In this document: one piece after another, positions 55,956 through 64,000 of the stretch
How the letters are laid out: each line of letters starts with the position of its first letter
Numbering within the stretch: position 1 is the first letter of the stretch
DNA from: Nocardioides kongjuensis
GTDB lineage: Bacteria; Actinomycetota; Actinomycetes; Propionibacteriales; Nocardioidaceae
DNA: 64,000 nt
Assembly: GCF_013409625.1 (NCBI RefSeq)
Contig: NZ_JACCBF010000001.1
Span: forward strand, 1,925,001 to 1,989,000
Direction: 5' to 3'
Notes under the pieces: model-generated
What the model was told of the DNA's origin: nothing
Databases searched by the model: none
Seen by the model: only the letters and a program-made list of their open reading frames with translations
Made by a program: the position numbers and the translations under genes

Positions 55956-57704
55956 TCAGCCCAGGTCGAGGACGTTGCGGCGGCCGAGCCTGTAGAGCAG
56001 CTTGTCGGTCTGCTTGAGCAGGGCGAGCTCGGGCGGGTCGTAGAGCCGGTACGTCGTCGCCCTCGGCGCCGTCGACCCGGTCTCGTCGAGGATGGCGTTG
56101 ACGGCGTGCCGGGCCGACTCGTTGGCGCCCTCCATGGTGGCCAGGTCGATGTCGGTCTGCACGAAGTCGCCGCTCATCACCAGGTTCGGGACGCGGGTGC
56201 GGGCGGTCGGCCGGCTGGACCACGAGTCCACGGTGTTCACCAGCAACGGGGTCTGGTTGGTGTTGCGGCCGGCGACGGCGTTCCACTGCATGCCCGGGTC
56301 GAGGAACCAGGAGTGGATGATCCCCTCGGGCAGCAGGTCCCCGACCGTGTGGTGGGCGCGGACCTGGGCGAGCACCTCGTCGGCGATCTCCTGCCGCGTG
56401 CACTCCTTGGCCGGCTTGCCGTGGAGGATGCCGGGCGCGTCCCAGTTGGAGATGTCGACCGAGAGGATGTCGACGACCTCGCCGTCGCCGTAGTCGCGGG
56501 AGATGACCCGGTCCGCCCAGAACTGGCCCTGGGTGAGAGCGGTGAGCGCCCACGGCGAGTCGATGAAGGTGATGTGGCCCTTCGTCACGGGCACCGGCGA
56601 GCGCAGGAAGAACTGGATGCCGACCATCCAGTCGGTCGTCAAGGCGGAGAGCCGCCGCAGGCCCGGGTCGAGGGCGAGGAGGTCGGACGTCAGCGTCGGC
56701 ACCACCCGCTCGACGGGCATCGCGCTGACGAACCAGTCCGCCTCGACGCGGCTCGTCGTACCGGACGCGTCGGCGAGGACCGCGGCCGTGACCCTGCCGC
56801 CGGCGGTCTCGTAGCGGACCAGGCCCTGGCCGGCGACGAACCGGACGCCGCGACCACGCAGGTAGGTCATCCACGGGTCGATCCAGGCCTCGTTGGTCGG
56901 CAGGTCGAGCACCCGGTCGAGTGCGCCGTCGTTGCCGCGGCCCATCATGTTGTAGACGAAGGCCTCCCCCATGGTGCCGATGGTCCGGGTGCTCGCGATG
57001 GTCTCCTTGGCCGCGACCAGGTTGCGGGTCAGGCCGGCGGCGAGGATCTGCTGGTACGGCTTCGAGCGGGTGCCGGCGCCGACGAAGTCCCACCAGCTGA
57101 CCTTCTCCCACTGCCCGAGGCGTCGTTCGTCGCAGCTGGTGAGGAAGACGAGGAGCCGCTCCACGAAGTAGGTCAGCTCGTGCGGGGGTACGGCGGACCC
57201 GCCCAGCGTGTCGCGCAGGAACCGCCGCAGTCCGTCGACCGTGAGGACCTGTTGCGGGTCGGGGCCGATGCCGAAGACGAAGGCGTCGGCGTGGTCGCCG
57301 GAGCGGAGGAACTTGCCGCCCGTGGCGGCGACCAGGTTGTCGCCCACCGTCCCGTTCCCGAACGGGATGCGCCGCATCGTCTCGGGCACGTGGTGGTAGA
57401 AGCCGGGGAAGAAGCGGAAGCCGTGCTCGCCGGGCAGGTCCGCCCGGCCGCCTGCGCCGGTGCCGGCGACCGGGATGCTGCGGGCCTTGCCGCCCCAGGC
57501 CGACGGCTCGAAGACGGTGACCTCGAAGCCGCGCTCGACGAGCTCGTGGGCTGCGGTCAGGCCGGCCATGCCGCCGCCGAGGACGGCGACCCGCCTGCCC
57601 GGCGTGGCCGCGAACGCCGGCGCCACCCCGGCGCCGGCGAGGACCGCTCCGGCGCCGACGGCGCCTGCGGACGTGAGCAAGGTACGACGGTCCAGCTGCG
57701 CCAT
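55956..57704 (-). CDS. FAD-dependent amine oxidase-like oxidoreductase, Tat-exported
   Basis: A flavoprotein of 582 residues. A Tat signal (LDRRTLLTSAGAVGAGA) starts the precursor. The FAD dinucleotide motif RRVAVLGGGMAGLTAAHELVE is at about 37-57, and the glycine-rich GEHGFRFFPGFYHH near 95-108 suits the hydroxysqualene-dehydroxylase or carotenoid-desaturase-like group. The C-terminal FAD motif NLVMSGDFVQTDIDLATMEGA is near 525-545. A terpenoid or steroid substrate is a guess. ATG with its promoter region overlapping TetR operator 1. Confidence 0.85.
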   Translation of the reverse strand: MAQLDRRTLLTSAGAVGAGAVLAGAGVAPAFAATPGRRVAVLGGGMAGLTAAHELVERGFEVTVFEPSAWGGKARSIPVAGTGAGGRADLPGEHGFRFFPGFYHHVPETMRRIPFGNGTVGDNLVAATGGKFLRSGDHADAFVFGIGPDPQQVLTVDGLRRFLRDTLGGSAVPPHELTYFVERLLVFLTSCDERRLGQWEKVSWWDFVGAGTRSKPYQQILAAGLTRNLVAAKETIASTRTIGTMGEAFVYNMMGRGNDGALDRVLDLPTNEAWIDPWMTYLRGRGVRFVAGQGLVRYETAGGRVTAAVLADASGTTSRVEADWFVSAMPVERVVPTLTSDLLALDPGLRRLSALTTDWMVGIQFFLRSPVPVTKGHITFIDSPWALTALTQGQFWADRVISRDYGDGEVVDILSVDISNWDAPGILHGKPAKECTRQEIADEVLAQVRAHHTVGDLLPEGIIHSWFLDPGMQWNAVAGRNTNQTPLLVNTVDSWSSRPTARTRVPNLVMSGDFVQTDIDLATMEGANESARHAVNAILDETGSTAPRATTYRLYDPPELALLKQTDKLLYRLGRRNVLDLG

Positions 57705-57727
57705 CGGCGATCACCCCATGATCTCCA

Positions 57728-57745
57728 ACCGACACTGGTGTCGGT
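57728..57745. promoter_or_regulatory. TetR operator, copy 1
   Basis: ACCGAC, six bases, GTCGGT; here the flanks extend it to a perfect 20-base palindrome (57727-57746). It lies in the divergent region 24 bases upstream of the FAD gene start. Confidence 0.65.
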
Positions 57746-57804
57746 TTCCGTTGACAGCGAGTATCGTGACGCGAAGCACATCCGGTCAAGGGAGTCCGTC
57801 GACA

Positions 57805-57822
57805 ACCGACGTCACTGTCGGT
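57805..57822. promoter_or_regulatory. TetR operator, copy 2
   Basis: Second ACCGAC-N6-GTCGGT with identical arms, 77 bases from copy 1 and 27 bases before the regulator start codon, so it can control the regulator itself. Confidence 0.65.
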
Positions 57823-57848
57823 CTGAGCAGCGGCAGCGAGGAGGCGTC

Positions 57849-58475
57849 GTGAGCACCACCGAGGCGGTCCGCCGGCGACTCAGCGCGTCGGCGCGCCGCG
57901 AGCGGATCGAGGCGGCCGCGGTCGACGTCTTCGCCGCTCGTGGGTACGACGCCGCCTCGGTCGGCGAGATCGCCGGTGCAGCGGGCGTCAGCCGGACCGT
58001 GCTCTACGACCACTTCCGCTCCAAGCGCGACCTCTACCTCCACGTCCTGGACACCCAGAGCGCCGCGATGCTCGCCGAGGTGGGGGCCGGCATCACCGGC
58101 GCGGGAGCGGGCCGCGAGCGGATGCGCGCCACCGTGGCGGCGTACCTCTCCTTCGCCCGGCAGCGGCCCGCCGCCCGCCGGATCCTGGTCGACCCGATCC
58201 CGACCGGCGACCCCGATCTCGACCGCGCGCTGCGCACCTTCCGCACCGCCCGCACGCAGGCGGTCGCGACCATGCTCGGGCCGGACCTCGCCCGCGCAGG
58301 CCTCCCCCACGGCTCGACCGCGGCCGAGGTCGTCGTGGAGCTGCTCATCACCGGCGTCGACGGTGTGGCCCGCTGGTGGCAGGAGCACCCGGCGGCCACG
58401 CTCGACGAGGTGACCGACGTCGCCGCGCGCCTCCTGTGGAGCGGCCTGCCCCACCTCGGCGAGGTCAGAACATGA
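57849..58475 (+). CDS. TetR-family transcriptional regulator
   Basis: A 208-residue one-component repressor. The helix-turn-helix is at about residues 17-55 (RRERIEAAAVDVFAARGYDA, then VGEIAGAAGVSRTVLYDHF). The ligand-binding C-terminal domain has an Ala/Arg-rich core. Start is GTG at 57849 with AGGAGG five bases upstream; a very long open frame upstream is non-coding. It is divergent from the FAD oxidoreductase and flanked by two identical palindromes, so it probably represses both itself and the oxidoreductase operon. The last 11 bases overlap the convergent GNAT gene. Confidence 0.9.
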   Translation: MSTTEAVRRRLSASARRERIEAAAVDVFAARGYDAASVGEIAGAAGVSRTVLYDHFRSKRDLYLHVLDTQSAAMLAEVGAGITGAGAGRERMRATVAAYLSFARQRPAARRILVDPIPTGDPDLDRALRTFRTARTQAVATMLGPDLARAGLPHGSTAAEVVVELLITGVDGVARWWQEHPAATLDEVTDVAARLLWSGLPHLGEVRT

Positions 58476-59310
58476 CGGTCGCGAAGCGCGCGGTCTCGGT
58501 GAACCCGACCCTCTCGTAGGCCTTGCGCGCGGGGTGGTTCCAGTCGTTGACGTAGAGCGACACGGTCGGCGCGATCCGGGCCCGTACGTGCCGCACGACC
58601 GCAGCCATTCCCGAGGTCGCGAGCCCCTCGCCGCGCCGGTGCGGCGGCACCCAGACGCCCTGGATCTGCGCGGCGTCAGGCGTCGCGCAGGCGACCTCGG
58701 CCTTGAAGACGAGCTCGTCGCCGTCGTACCGGACGAAGGACCAGGCCCGGCTGACCAACTGGGCCACACGGGCGCGGTAGAGGTCGCCTCCCCCGCCGAG
58801 CTCCGGGGAGACGCCGACCTCCTCGGTGTACATCGCCACGCAGGCCGGGTAGAGCGTCGCGATGTCCTCGGGGGTGCCGTGCCGCACGCCGTGGTCGGGC
58901 GCGACCAGCGGCTCGGTGTCGATGACGAGGTGCCGCTGGTCCCAGCGGACGTCGCGCGGCTGCCCCCACTCGGTGCCGACGTGACCCCAGAACGCCCGGA
59001 CCGCGTCCTGCGGACCCACGATCGTCGAGGCGGTGCGACGACGGGCCAGCGCCCGGCCTGCGAAGACCTCGGCGTCCTCGGGTGTGGCCTGCACGGGCAC
59101 CAGGTTGGCGGCGACGTGGCACGCAGCGACCAGGTGGCCGCCGTCGAACCGCCCCCACATCTCGCCGCCGAGCCAGCGCGGCTCGAGGTTGGTGGTGTGG
59201 GCACGGTGGATCGCGAACACGTTGACGACCGGGTCGCGGCCCGCGAGGGCCACGAAGGCGGGGAGATCGGCCTGCGCGAGGACGCGCACGCCGTGCCGGG
59301 TGGTCAACAC
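58465..59310 (-). CDS. DUF4081/GNAT-family acetyltransferase
   Basis: A 281-residue protein with an N-terminal DUF4081 domain (about 10-130) and a C-terminal GNAT domain whose acetyl-CoA loop is VWVPPHRRGEGLATSG near 219-234, followed by LYVNDWNHPARKAYERVGF. Homologues lie next to ispG in many Actinobacteria (Rv2867c in M. tuberculosis). GTG start six bases after TAGGCT. Substrate unknown. Confidence 0.88.
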   Translation of the reverse strand: MLTTRHGVRVLAQADLPAFVALAGRDPVVNVFAIHRAHTTNLEPRWLGGEMWGRFDGGHLVAACHVAANLVPVQATPEDAEVFAGRALARRRTASTIVGPQDAVRAFWGHVGTEWGQPRDVRWDQRHLVIDTEPLVAPDHGVRHGTPEDIATLYPACVAMYTEEVGVSPELGGGGDLYRARVAQLVSRAWSFVRYDGDELVFKAEVACATPDAAQIQGVWVPPHRRGEGLATSGMAAVVRHVRARIAPTVSLYVNDWNHPARKAYERVGFTETARFATVMF

Positions 59311-59316
59311 GCGACG

Positions 59317-59322
59317 AGCCTA
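59317..59322 (-). promoter_or_regulatory. leaderless promoter of the DUF4081 GNAT gene
   Basis: TAGGCT on the minus strand, six bases before GTG at 59310. Confidence 0.55.
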
Positions 59323-59353
59323 GTGGTCATCCGCGGAAGTTGTGCGGAGCCGG

Positions 59354-59415
59354 CCTGCGCTCCGGGTGCGTGCATCGCGAGGCGGCGGCGCGAGGGGGCG
59401 TGCCCGGAGCGCAGG
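59354..59415. repeat. inverted repeat in the leader of the homocysteine methyltransferase gene
   Basis: CCTGCGCTCCGGG (59354-59366) and its exact complement (59403-59415), 13-base arms and a 36-base G-rich loop, about 90 bases before the ATG. Regulatory leader or REP-type element. Confidence 0.5.
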
Positions 59416-59505
59416 ACGCCCGCCGGACGTCGCGGACGACCGCTGCGGCCTTTCCGGAGGCCCGCGCAGGAGGGACACTGAGCAGGACTCGATGGAGGTG
59501 CGGCC

Positions 59506-60391
59506 ATGGCGACGCGACACGTGACGGACGGCGGGCTCGAGACCGACCTGATCTTCCTGCGCGGCTTCGACCTCCCCGAGTTCGCCTCGTTCCCGCTGCT
59601 CGACACCGACGAGGGCAGGGCGGCCCTGCGCGACTACTACCTCGCCTACGTCGACATCGCCGTGCGGGCCGGCGCGCCGCTCCTGCTCGAGACCCCGACC
59701 TGGCGCGCGAACCCCGACCACGCCGCGCGGCTCGGCTACGACGCAGCGGCACTCGACCGGGTCAACCGCGAGAGCGTCGCCTTCCTCGCCGCGCTCGCCG
59801 CCGAGCGTGCCGACGAGCTGACCGGCTGGGAGGTCGGCGGCATGCTCGGCCCCCGCGGCGACGGCTACGTCAGCGCGGGCGCGGTCGACCCCGACGAGGC
59901 AGCCGAGTACCACCGGCCCCAGCTGGCCTCGTTCGTGGCCGCCGGCGCCACCCGGGCGACCGTGCTGACGCTGACCGAGGTCGGCGAGGCCATCGGCGTC
60001 AGCCGGGCCGCGGCCGACCTGGGTCTGCCCGTCGGGATCGGGTTCACCGTCGAGACCGACGGGCGGCTGCCGGACGGCAGCACCCTCGCGGCGGCAGTGG
60101 CTGCGGTCGACGCGGACGCGCCACCGGCGTACTTCCTCATCAACTGCGCCCACCCCAGCCACGTGCTGCGCGGGCTCGAACCCGGCGCGTGGCGCGACCG
60201 GATCGGCGGCCTGCGGGTCAACGCATCGACGATGAGCCATGCGGAGCTCGACGAGGCGCAGACCCTCGACGACGGCGACCCGCTCGAGCTGGCGGACGCC
60301 CAGCTGCCCCTGCTCGACGCGTTCGGCGGCCTGGAGGTGCTGGGTGGATGCTGCGGCACCGACGCGCGGCACGTGGCCGCGATGTGGGGCG

Positions 60392-60399
<8 letters not shown>
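59506..60399 (+). CDS. homocysteine S-methyltransferase family protein
   Basis: Zinc-dependent thiol methyltransferase of 297 residues, similar to MmuM/Pfam homocysteine methyltransferase. The three zinc cysteines are visible: [11 protein letters not shown] near 209-219 and the GGCCGTD pair near 282-288. The N-terminal start [10 protein letters not shown] is typical. It would methylate homocysteine with S-methylmethionine or SAM as donor. ATG with GGAGG seven bases upstream. It is inserted on the plus strand between ispG and the GNAT gene, and its last eight bases overlap ispG. Confidence 0.88.
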
Positions 60400-61543
<1,144 letters not shown>

Positions 61544-61574
61544 GACGTCAAGACTACTTTCCGGAGGGGGTGGA

Positions 61575-62945
61575 TCAGGATTCGAGGTGCACCGGCACGA
61601 CGATGTCGCCGACGATCAGCACGATGCCCATCACGAGGATCGCCAGGCCGACGACGTAGGCGATCGGCAGCAGCTTGGCCACGTCGACGTAGCCCGGGTC
61701 GGGTCGGCGACGCAGCCGGGCCCAGCCCCGGCGTACGGCCTCCCACAGGGCGCCGGCGATGTGGCCGCCGTCGAGCGGCAGCAGCGGCACGAAGTTGAAC
61801 ATGCCGATGAAGAAGTTGAAGCCGGCCACGAGCATCAGCAGCGAGATCACCTTGGTCGTGACCGGGATCTCGGTGTGCGACGCGGTCTCGCCGGCCAGGC
61901 GGCCACCTCCGACGATGCTGACCGGACCCATCGGGTCGCGCTCCTCGACACCGACGATCGCCTTGGCGACGCCCCAGACCTTGCCCGGGAGCGTGGCGAG
62001 CGACTTCACGACCTCGACGGTCATCGTCCCCATCTGGTCGACGGTGTAGACGACGCCCCCGGTGGTGGGGTGCGAGCGCGGGACGACGCCGAGGAAGCCG
62101 ACCGTCTCGTCGACCTTCTCGCCCGCCTTGAGCGGGGGCTTCACGACGGTCCGGGTGTGGAAGGTGAGCTCCTTGCCGTCGCGCTCGACGACCACCTCGG
62201 CCTGCCCCGTGCCGTTGGCCTTGACCAGCTTCTGGACCTGGGCCCAGTCGGTGACCTCGGTGCCGTTGAAGGAGACGAACCGGTCGCCGGCCTCGATCCC
62301 GGCGGCGTGGGCCGGGGTGGGGTTCTGGGCGAGCTCCTCGGGGGTGCACACCCGGCCCGACTCCTCGGCCGGCAGCACGCAGGCGTTGACCTCGTCGATG
62401 GTGGTCTCGATGGTGGGGTCGCCCGGGTTGCCGTAGGTCGCGAAGACGCCTGCGAAGAGGAGGAAGGCGATCACGATGTTCACCGTCGGGCCGCCGGCCA
62501 TGACGATGACCTTCTTCCACCACGCGAACTTGTAGAAGAGGCGGTCGGCGTCCTCGGGGCGGATCGTCTCCCACTCCGCGGCACGCGCATCCGAGATCAG
62601 CTGGGTGAACATCCCGGTGTTGGACTTGCGGACCCGGACCACCTGCCCGATGACACGGCCGTCGGCGTCGACCTCGTCGGTCAGCTCGTCGGCCAGTGCG
62701 ACCGCGTCCGGCGGCAGCATCCCGACGATCTTCACGTAGCCGCCGAGCGGGATCGCCTTGACGCCGTACTCGGTCTCGCCGACCTGCTTGCTCCACACGG
62801 TCGGCCCGAAGCCGATGAAGTACTGGGTGACCTTCCCGCCGAACTTCTTCGCCGGGATCATGTGGCCGAGCTCGTGGAGCCCGATCGACGCCAGGATCGC
62901 CGTCGCGAAGACGACGACGCCGAGCAGGTAGAGCAGAGCGGTCAT
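61575..62945 (-). CDS. rip1: site-2 intramembrane zinc protease (Rip1/RseP type)
   Basis: Membrane metalloprotease that cleaves transmembrane anti-sigma factors or other substrates. 456 residues: first helix with the active-site H24-E-L-G-H28 (HELGH), a PDZ domain (about 170-285), and a final helix with the PLLPLDGGH zinc motif near 385-393. ATG at 62943-62945 overlaps the dxr stop (ATGA). Between dxr and ispG, as in M. tuberculosis. Confidence 0.95.
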   Translation of the reverse strand: MTALLYLLGVVVFATAILASIGLHELGHMIPAKKFGGKVTQYFIGFGPTVWSKQVGETEYGVKAIPLGGYVKIVGMLPPDAVALADELTDEVDADGRVIGQVVRVRKSNTGMFTQLISDARAAEWETIRPEDADRLFYKFAWWKKVIVMAGGPTVNIVIAFLLFAGVFATYGNPGDPTIETTIDEVNACVLPAEESGRVCTPEELAQNPTPAHAAGIEAGDRFVSFNGTEVTDWAQVQKLVKANGTGQAEVVVERDGKELTFHTRTVVKPPLKAGEKVDETVGFLGVVPRSHPTTGGVVYTVDQMGTMTVEVVKSLATLPGKVWGVAKAIVGVEERDPMGPVSIVGGGRLAGETASHTEIPVTTKVISLLMLVAGFNFFIGMFNFVPLLPLDGGHIAGALWEAVRRGWARLRRRPDPGYVDVAKLLPIAYVVGLAILVMGIVLIVGDIVVPVHLES

Positions 62946-64000
62946 GTGCGGGATGCGGTCCTGTCGATGAGCTGGGTGGCGGCCTCTCGGGCCCACGCGT
63001 CGGCGCCGAGCACGTCGTCGAGGGAGAGCTGCCCCTTCGAGGGTACGTCGTGGGCGGCTAGCGCGCTCGCGACCACGTCGACGATCCCGGTGAAGCCCAG
63101 GCGTCCGGCGCGGAAGGCCTCGACCGCGACCTCGTTCGCGGCGTTGTAGACGGCCGGCGCGGTGCCGCCCTTCTCCCCGGCCTCGCGGGCCAGCGCCACG
63201 GCCGGGAACGCCTCGTCGTCGAGGGGGAGGAACTGCCAGGTCTCGGCCTTCGTCCAGTCCACGGCGGGAGCGGCGTCGGGGACCCGGTCCGGCCAGGCCA
63301 GGCCGAGCGCGATCGGGATCAGCATGGTCGGCGGGCTCGCCTGGACCAGGGTGGAGCCGTCGACGAACTCGACCATGGAGTGCACGACGCTCGTCGGGTG
63401 CACGACGACGTCGATGCGGTCGAACGGGATGCCGAACAGCAGGTGCGCCTCGATCACCTCGAGACCCTTGTTGACCAGGGTGGCCGAGTTGATCGTGATC
63501 ACCGGGCCCATGTCCCAGGTGGGGTGGTTGCCCGCCTGCTCGGGCGTGACGTCGGCGAGCTCCGCACGGGTGCGGCCACGGAAGGGGCCGCCGCTCGCGG
63601 TCAGCACCAGTCGCCGCACCTCGTCGGGGGTGCCGCTGCGCAGGCACTGCGCGAGCGCGCTGTGCTCGGAGTCGACCGGCACGATCTGGCCGGGCCTCGC
63701 CTTGTCGAGCACGAGTGGGCCGCCCATGACCAGGGACTCCTTGTTGGCCAGCGCCAGCGTGGTCCCGGCCTCGAGCGTCGCCAGCGTCGGGAGCAGGCCC
63801 ACGGCACCGGTGATCCCGTTCAGCACGACGTCGCAGTCCTGCTGTGCCGCCTCGACACTCGCCTGCTCGCCGAGCCCGTGGAACCGGGGCGCGAACTCCG
63901 CCACCTGGTGCGCGAACAGGTCCGGGTTGCCGCCCCCGGCGGTCAGCCCCACCACCCGGAACCGGTCGGGGTTGGCCCGCACCAGGTCGAGCGCCTGGGT
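62942..64000 (-). CDS. dxr: 1-deoxy-D-xylulose-5-phosphate reductoisomerase, 5' end cut by the window
   Basis: Second MEP-pathway enzyme, converting DXP to MEP. The sequence enters the window without a start codon; about 353 C-terminal residues are visible of about 390. Visible features are [12 protein letters not shown] (cofactor and metal side), [22 protein letters not shown] and MPSI-type region ([20 protein letters not shown]). It ends by overlapping the rip1 start. Confidence 0.96.
   Translation of the reverse strand, partial: TQALDLVRANPDRFRVVGLTAGGGNPDLFAHQVAEFAPRFHGLGEQASVEAAQQDCDVVLNGITGAVGLLPTLATLEAGTTLALANKESLVMGGPLVLDKARPGQIVPVDSEHSALAQCLRSGTPDEVRRLVLTASGGPFRGRTRAELADVTPEQAGNHPTWDMGPVITINSATLVNKGLEVIEAHLLFGIPFDRIDVVVHPTSVVHSMVEFVDGSTLVQASPPTMLIPIALGLAWPDRVPDAAPAVDWTKAETWQFLPLDDEAFPAVALAREAGEKGGTAPAVYNAANEVAVEAFRAGRLGFTGIVDVVASALAAHDVPSKGQLSLDDVLGADAWAREAATQLIDRTASRT

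Noticed and set aside
57751..57756. TTGACA as a -35 box for the TetR gene
   Set aside because: The hexamer is a perfect -35 sequence, but no acceptable -10 box lies at 16-18 bases from it, so it was not listed as a promoter.
54507..57848. A very long plus-strand open frame running into the TetR gene
   Set aside because: It is antisense to proS, the DoxX-like gene and the FAD oxidoreductase; the regulator's own GTG with AGGAGG at 57849 and the helix-turn-helix start explain the real gene.
59323..59505. A SAM-type riboswitch before the homocysteine methyltransferase gene
   Set aside because: An inverted repeat is present but I could not match any known SAM riboswitch core.

Overview
The window is very GC-rich chromosomal DNA with strong third-position G/C, many GTG starts and many start codons placed directly behind a TAnnnT-type -10 box. 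Gene content (actinobacterial bcc-aa3 respiratory genes, a PfkB kinase of the adenosine-kinase type beside the oxidase genes, DUF3043, DUF4439, IF2 with a long Ala/Pro/Gly-rich N-terminus, Rip1-type site-2 protease) points to an actinobacterium, most likely a Nocardioides-like member of Propionibacteriales (genus level is inference). No rRNA, tRNA, CRISPR array, prophage or intact insertion sequence was seen.

Layout. 1-6.9 kb: trpD (cut by the window edge), a degenerate receiver protein and a CtaG-like assembly protein on the minus strand, then ctaE-qcrC-qcrA-qcrB on the plus strand. 6.9-12.3 kb: an envelope-glycan islet (polytopic membrane protein, GT2 transferase plus DUF2304 partner, methyltransferase, two GT4 transferases). 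12.3-16.6 kb: L,D-transpeptidase and ctaC-ctaD-ctaF. 16.7-19.8 kb: a divergent cysteine desulfurase-like gene with a TusA-like gene, the PfkB kinase, a small protein and an ErpA-type Fe-S carrier. 19.9-24.7 kb: MDR alcohol dehydrogenase with a DUF4334 protein under a KstR-like operator, glycerate kinase, Tat-exported phospholipase C. 24.8-34.3 kb: mostly single genes (GNATs, nadA, YjdM, DUF3043, EthD-like, aldo/keto reductase, azlCD, dapB, methyltransferase, BCCT transporter).

34.4-46.1 kb: M16 peptidase, pnp and rpsO; then two unrelated molybdenum enzymes flanking an ArfB-like rescue factor, a frameshifted nucleoside hydrolase and a membrane protein, then ribF and truB. 46.1-51.6 kb: the rimP-nusA-ylxR-infB-rbfA-truB-ribF translation/transcription cluster. 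51.7-55.5 kb: DUF4439 lipoprotein, HAD hydrolase, proS. 55.6-58.5 kb: a TetR-controlled FAD oxidoreductase/DoxX-like pair. 58.5-64 kb: dxr-rip1-ispG and a DUF4081 GNAT, the conserved MEP-pathway/site-2-protease group, with a methyltransferase gene (mmuM-like) inserted on the opposite strand.

How the genes work together: the oxidase genes plus CtaG-like protein build the bcc-aa3 supercomplex; the desulfurase/TusA/ErpA genes around them handle sulfur and Fe-S clusters; the nusA-infB block is ribosome maturation and translation initiation; dxr and ispG make isoprenoid precursors. The points most worth a second look are the paired TetR operators, the KstR-like operator on the alcohol dehydrogenase operon, the nucleoside hydrolase frameshift, the divergent desulfurase/TusA pair, and a 422-base gap between convergent genes that ends in a strong minus-strand terminator and may encode a small RNA. 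No wholly new multi-gene system is evident.
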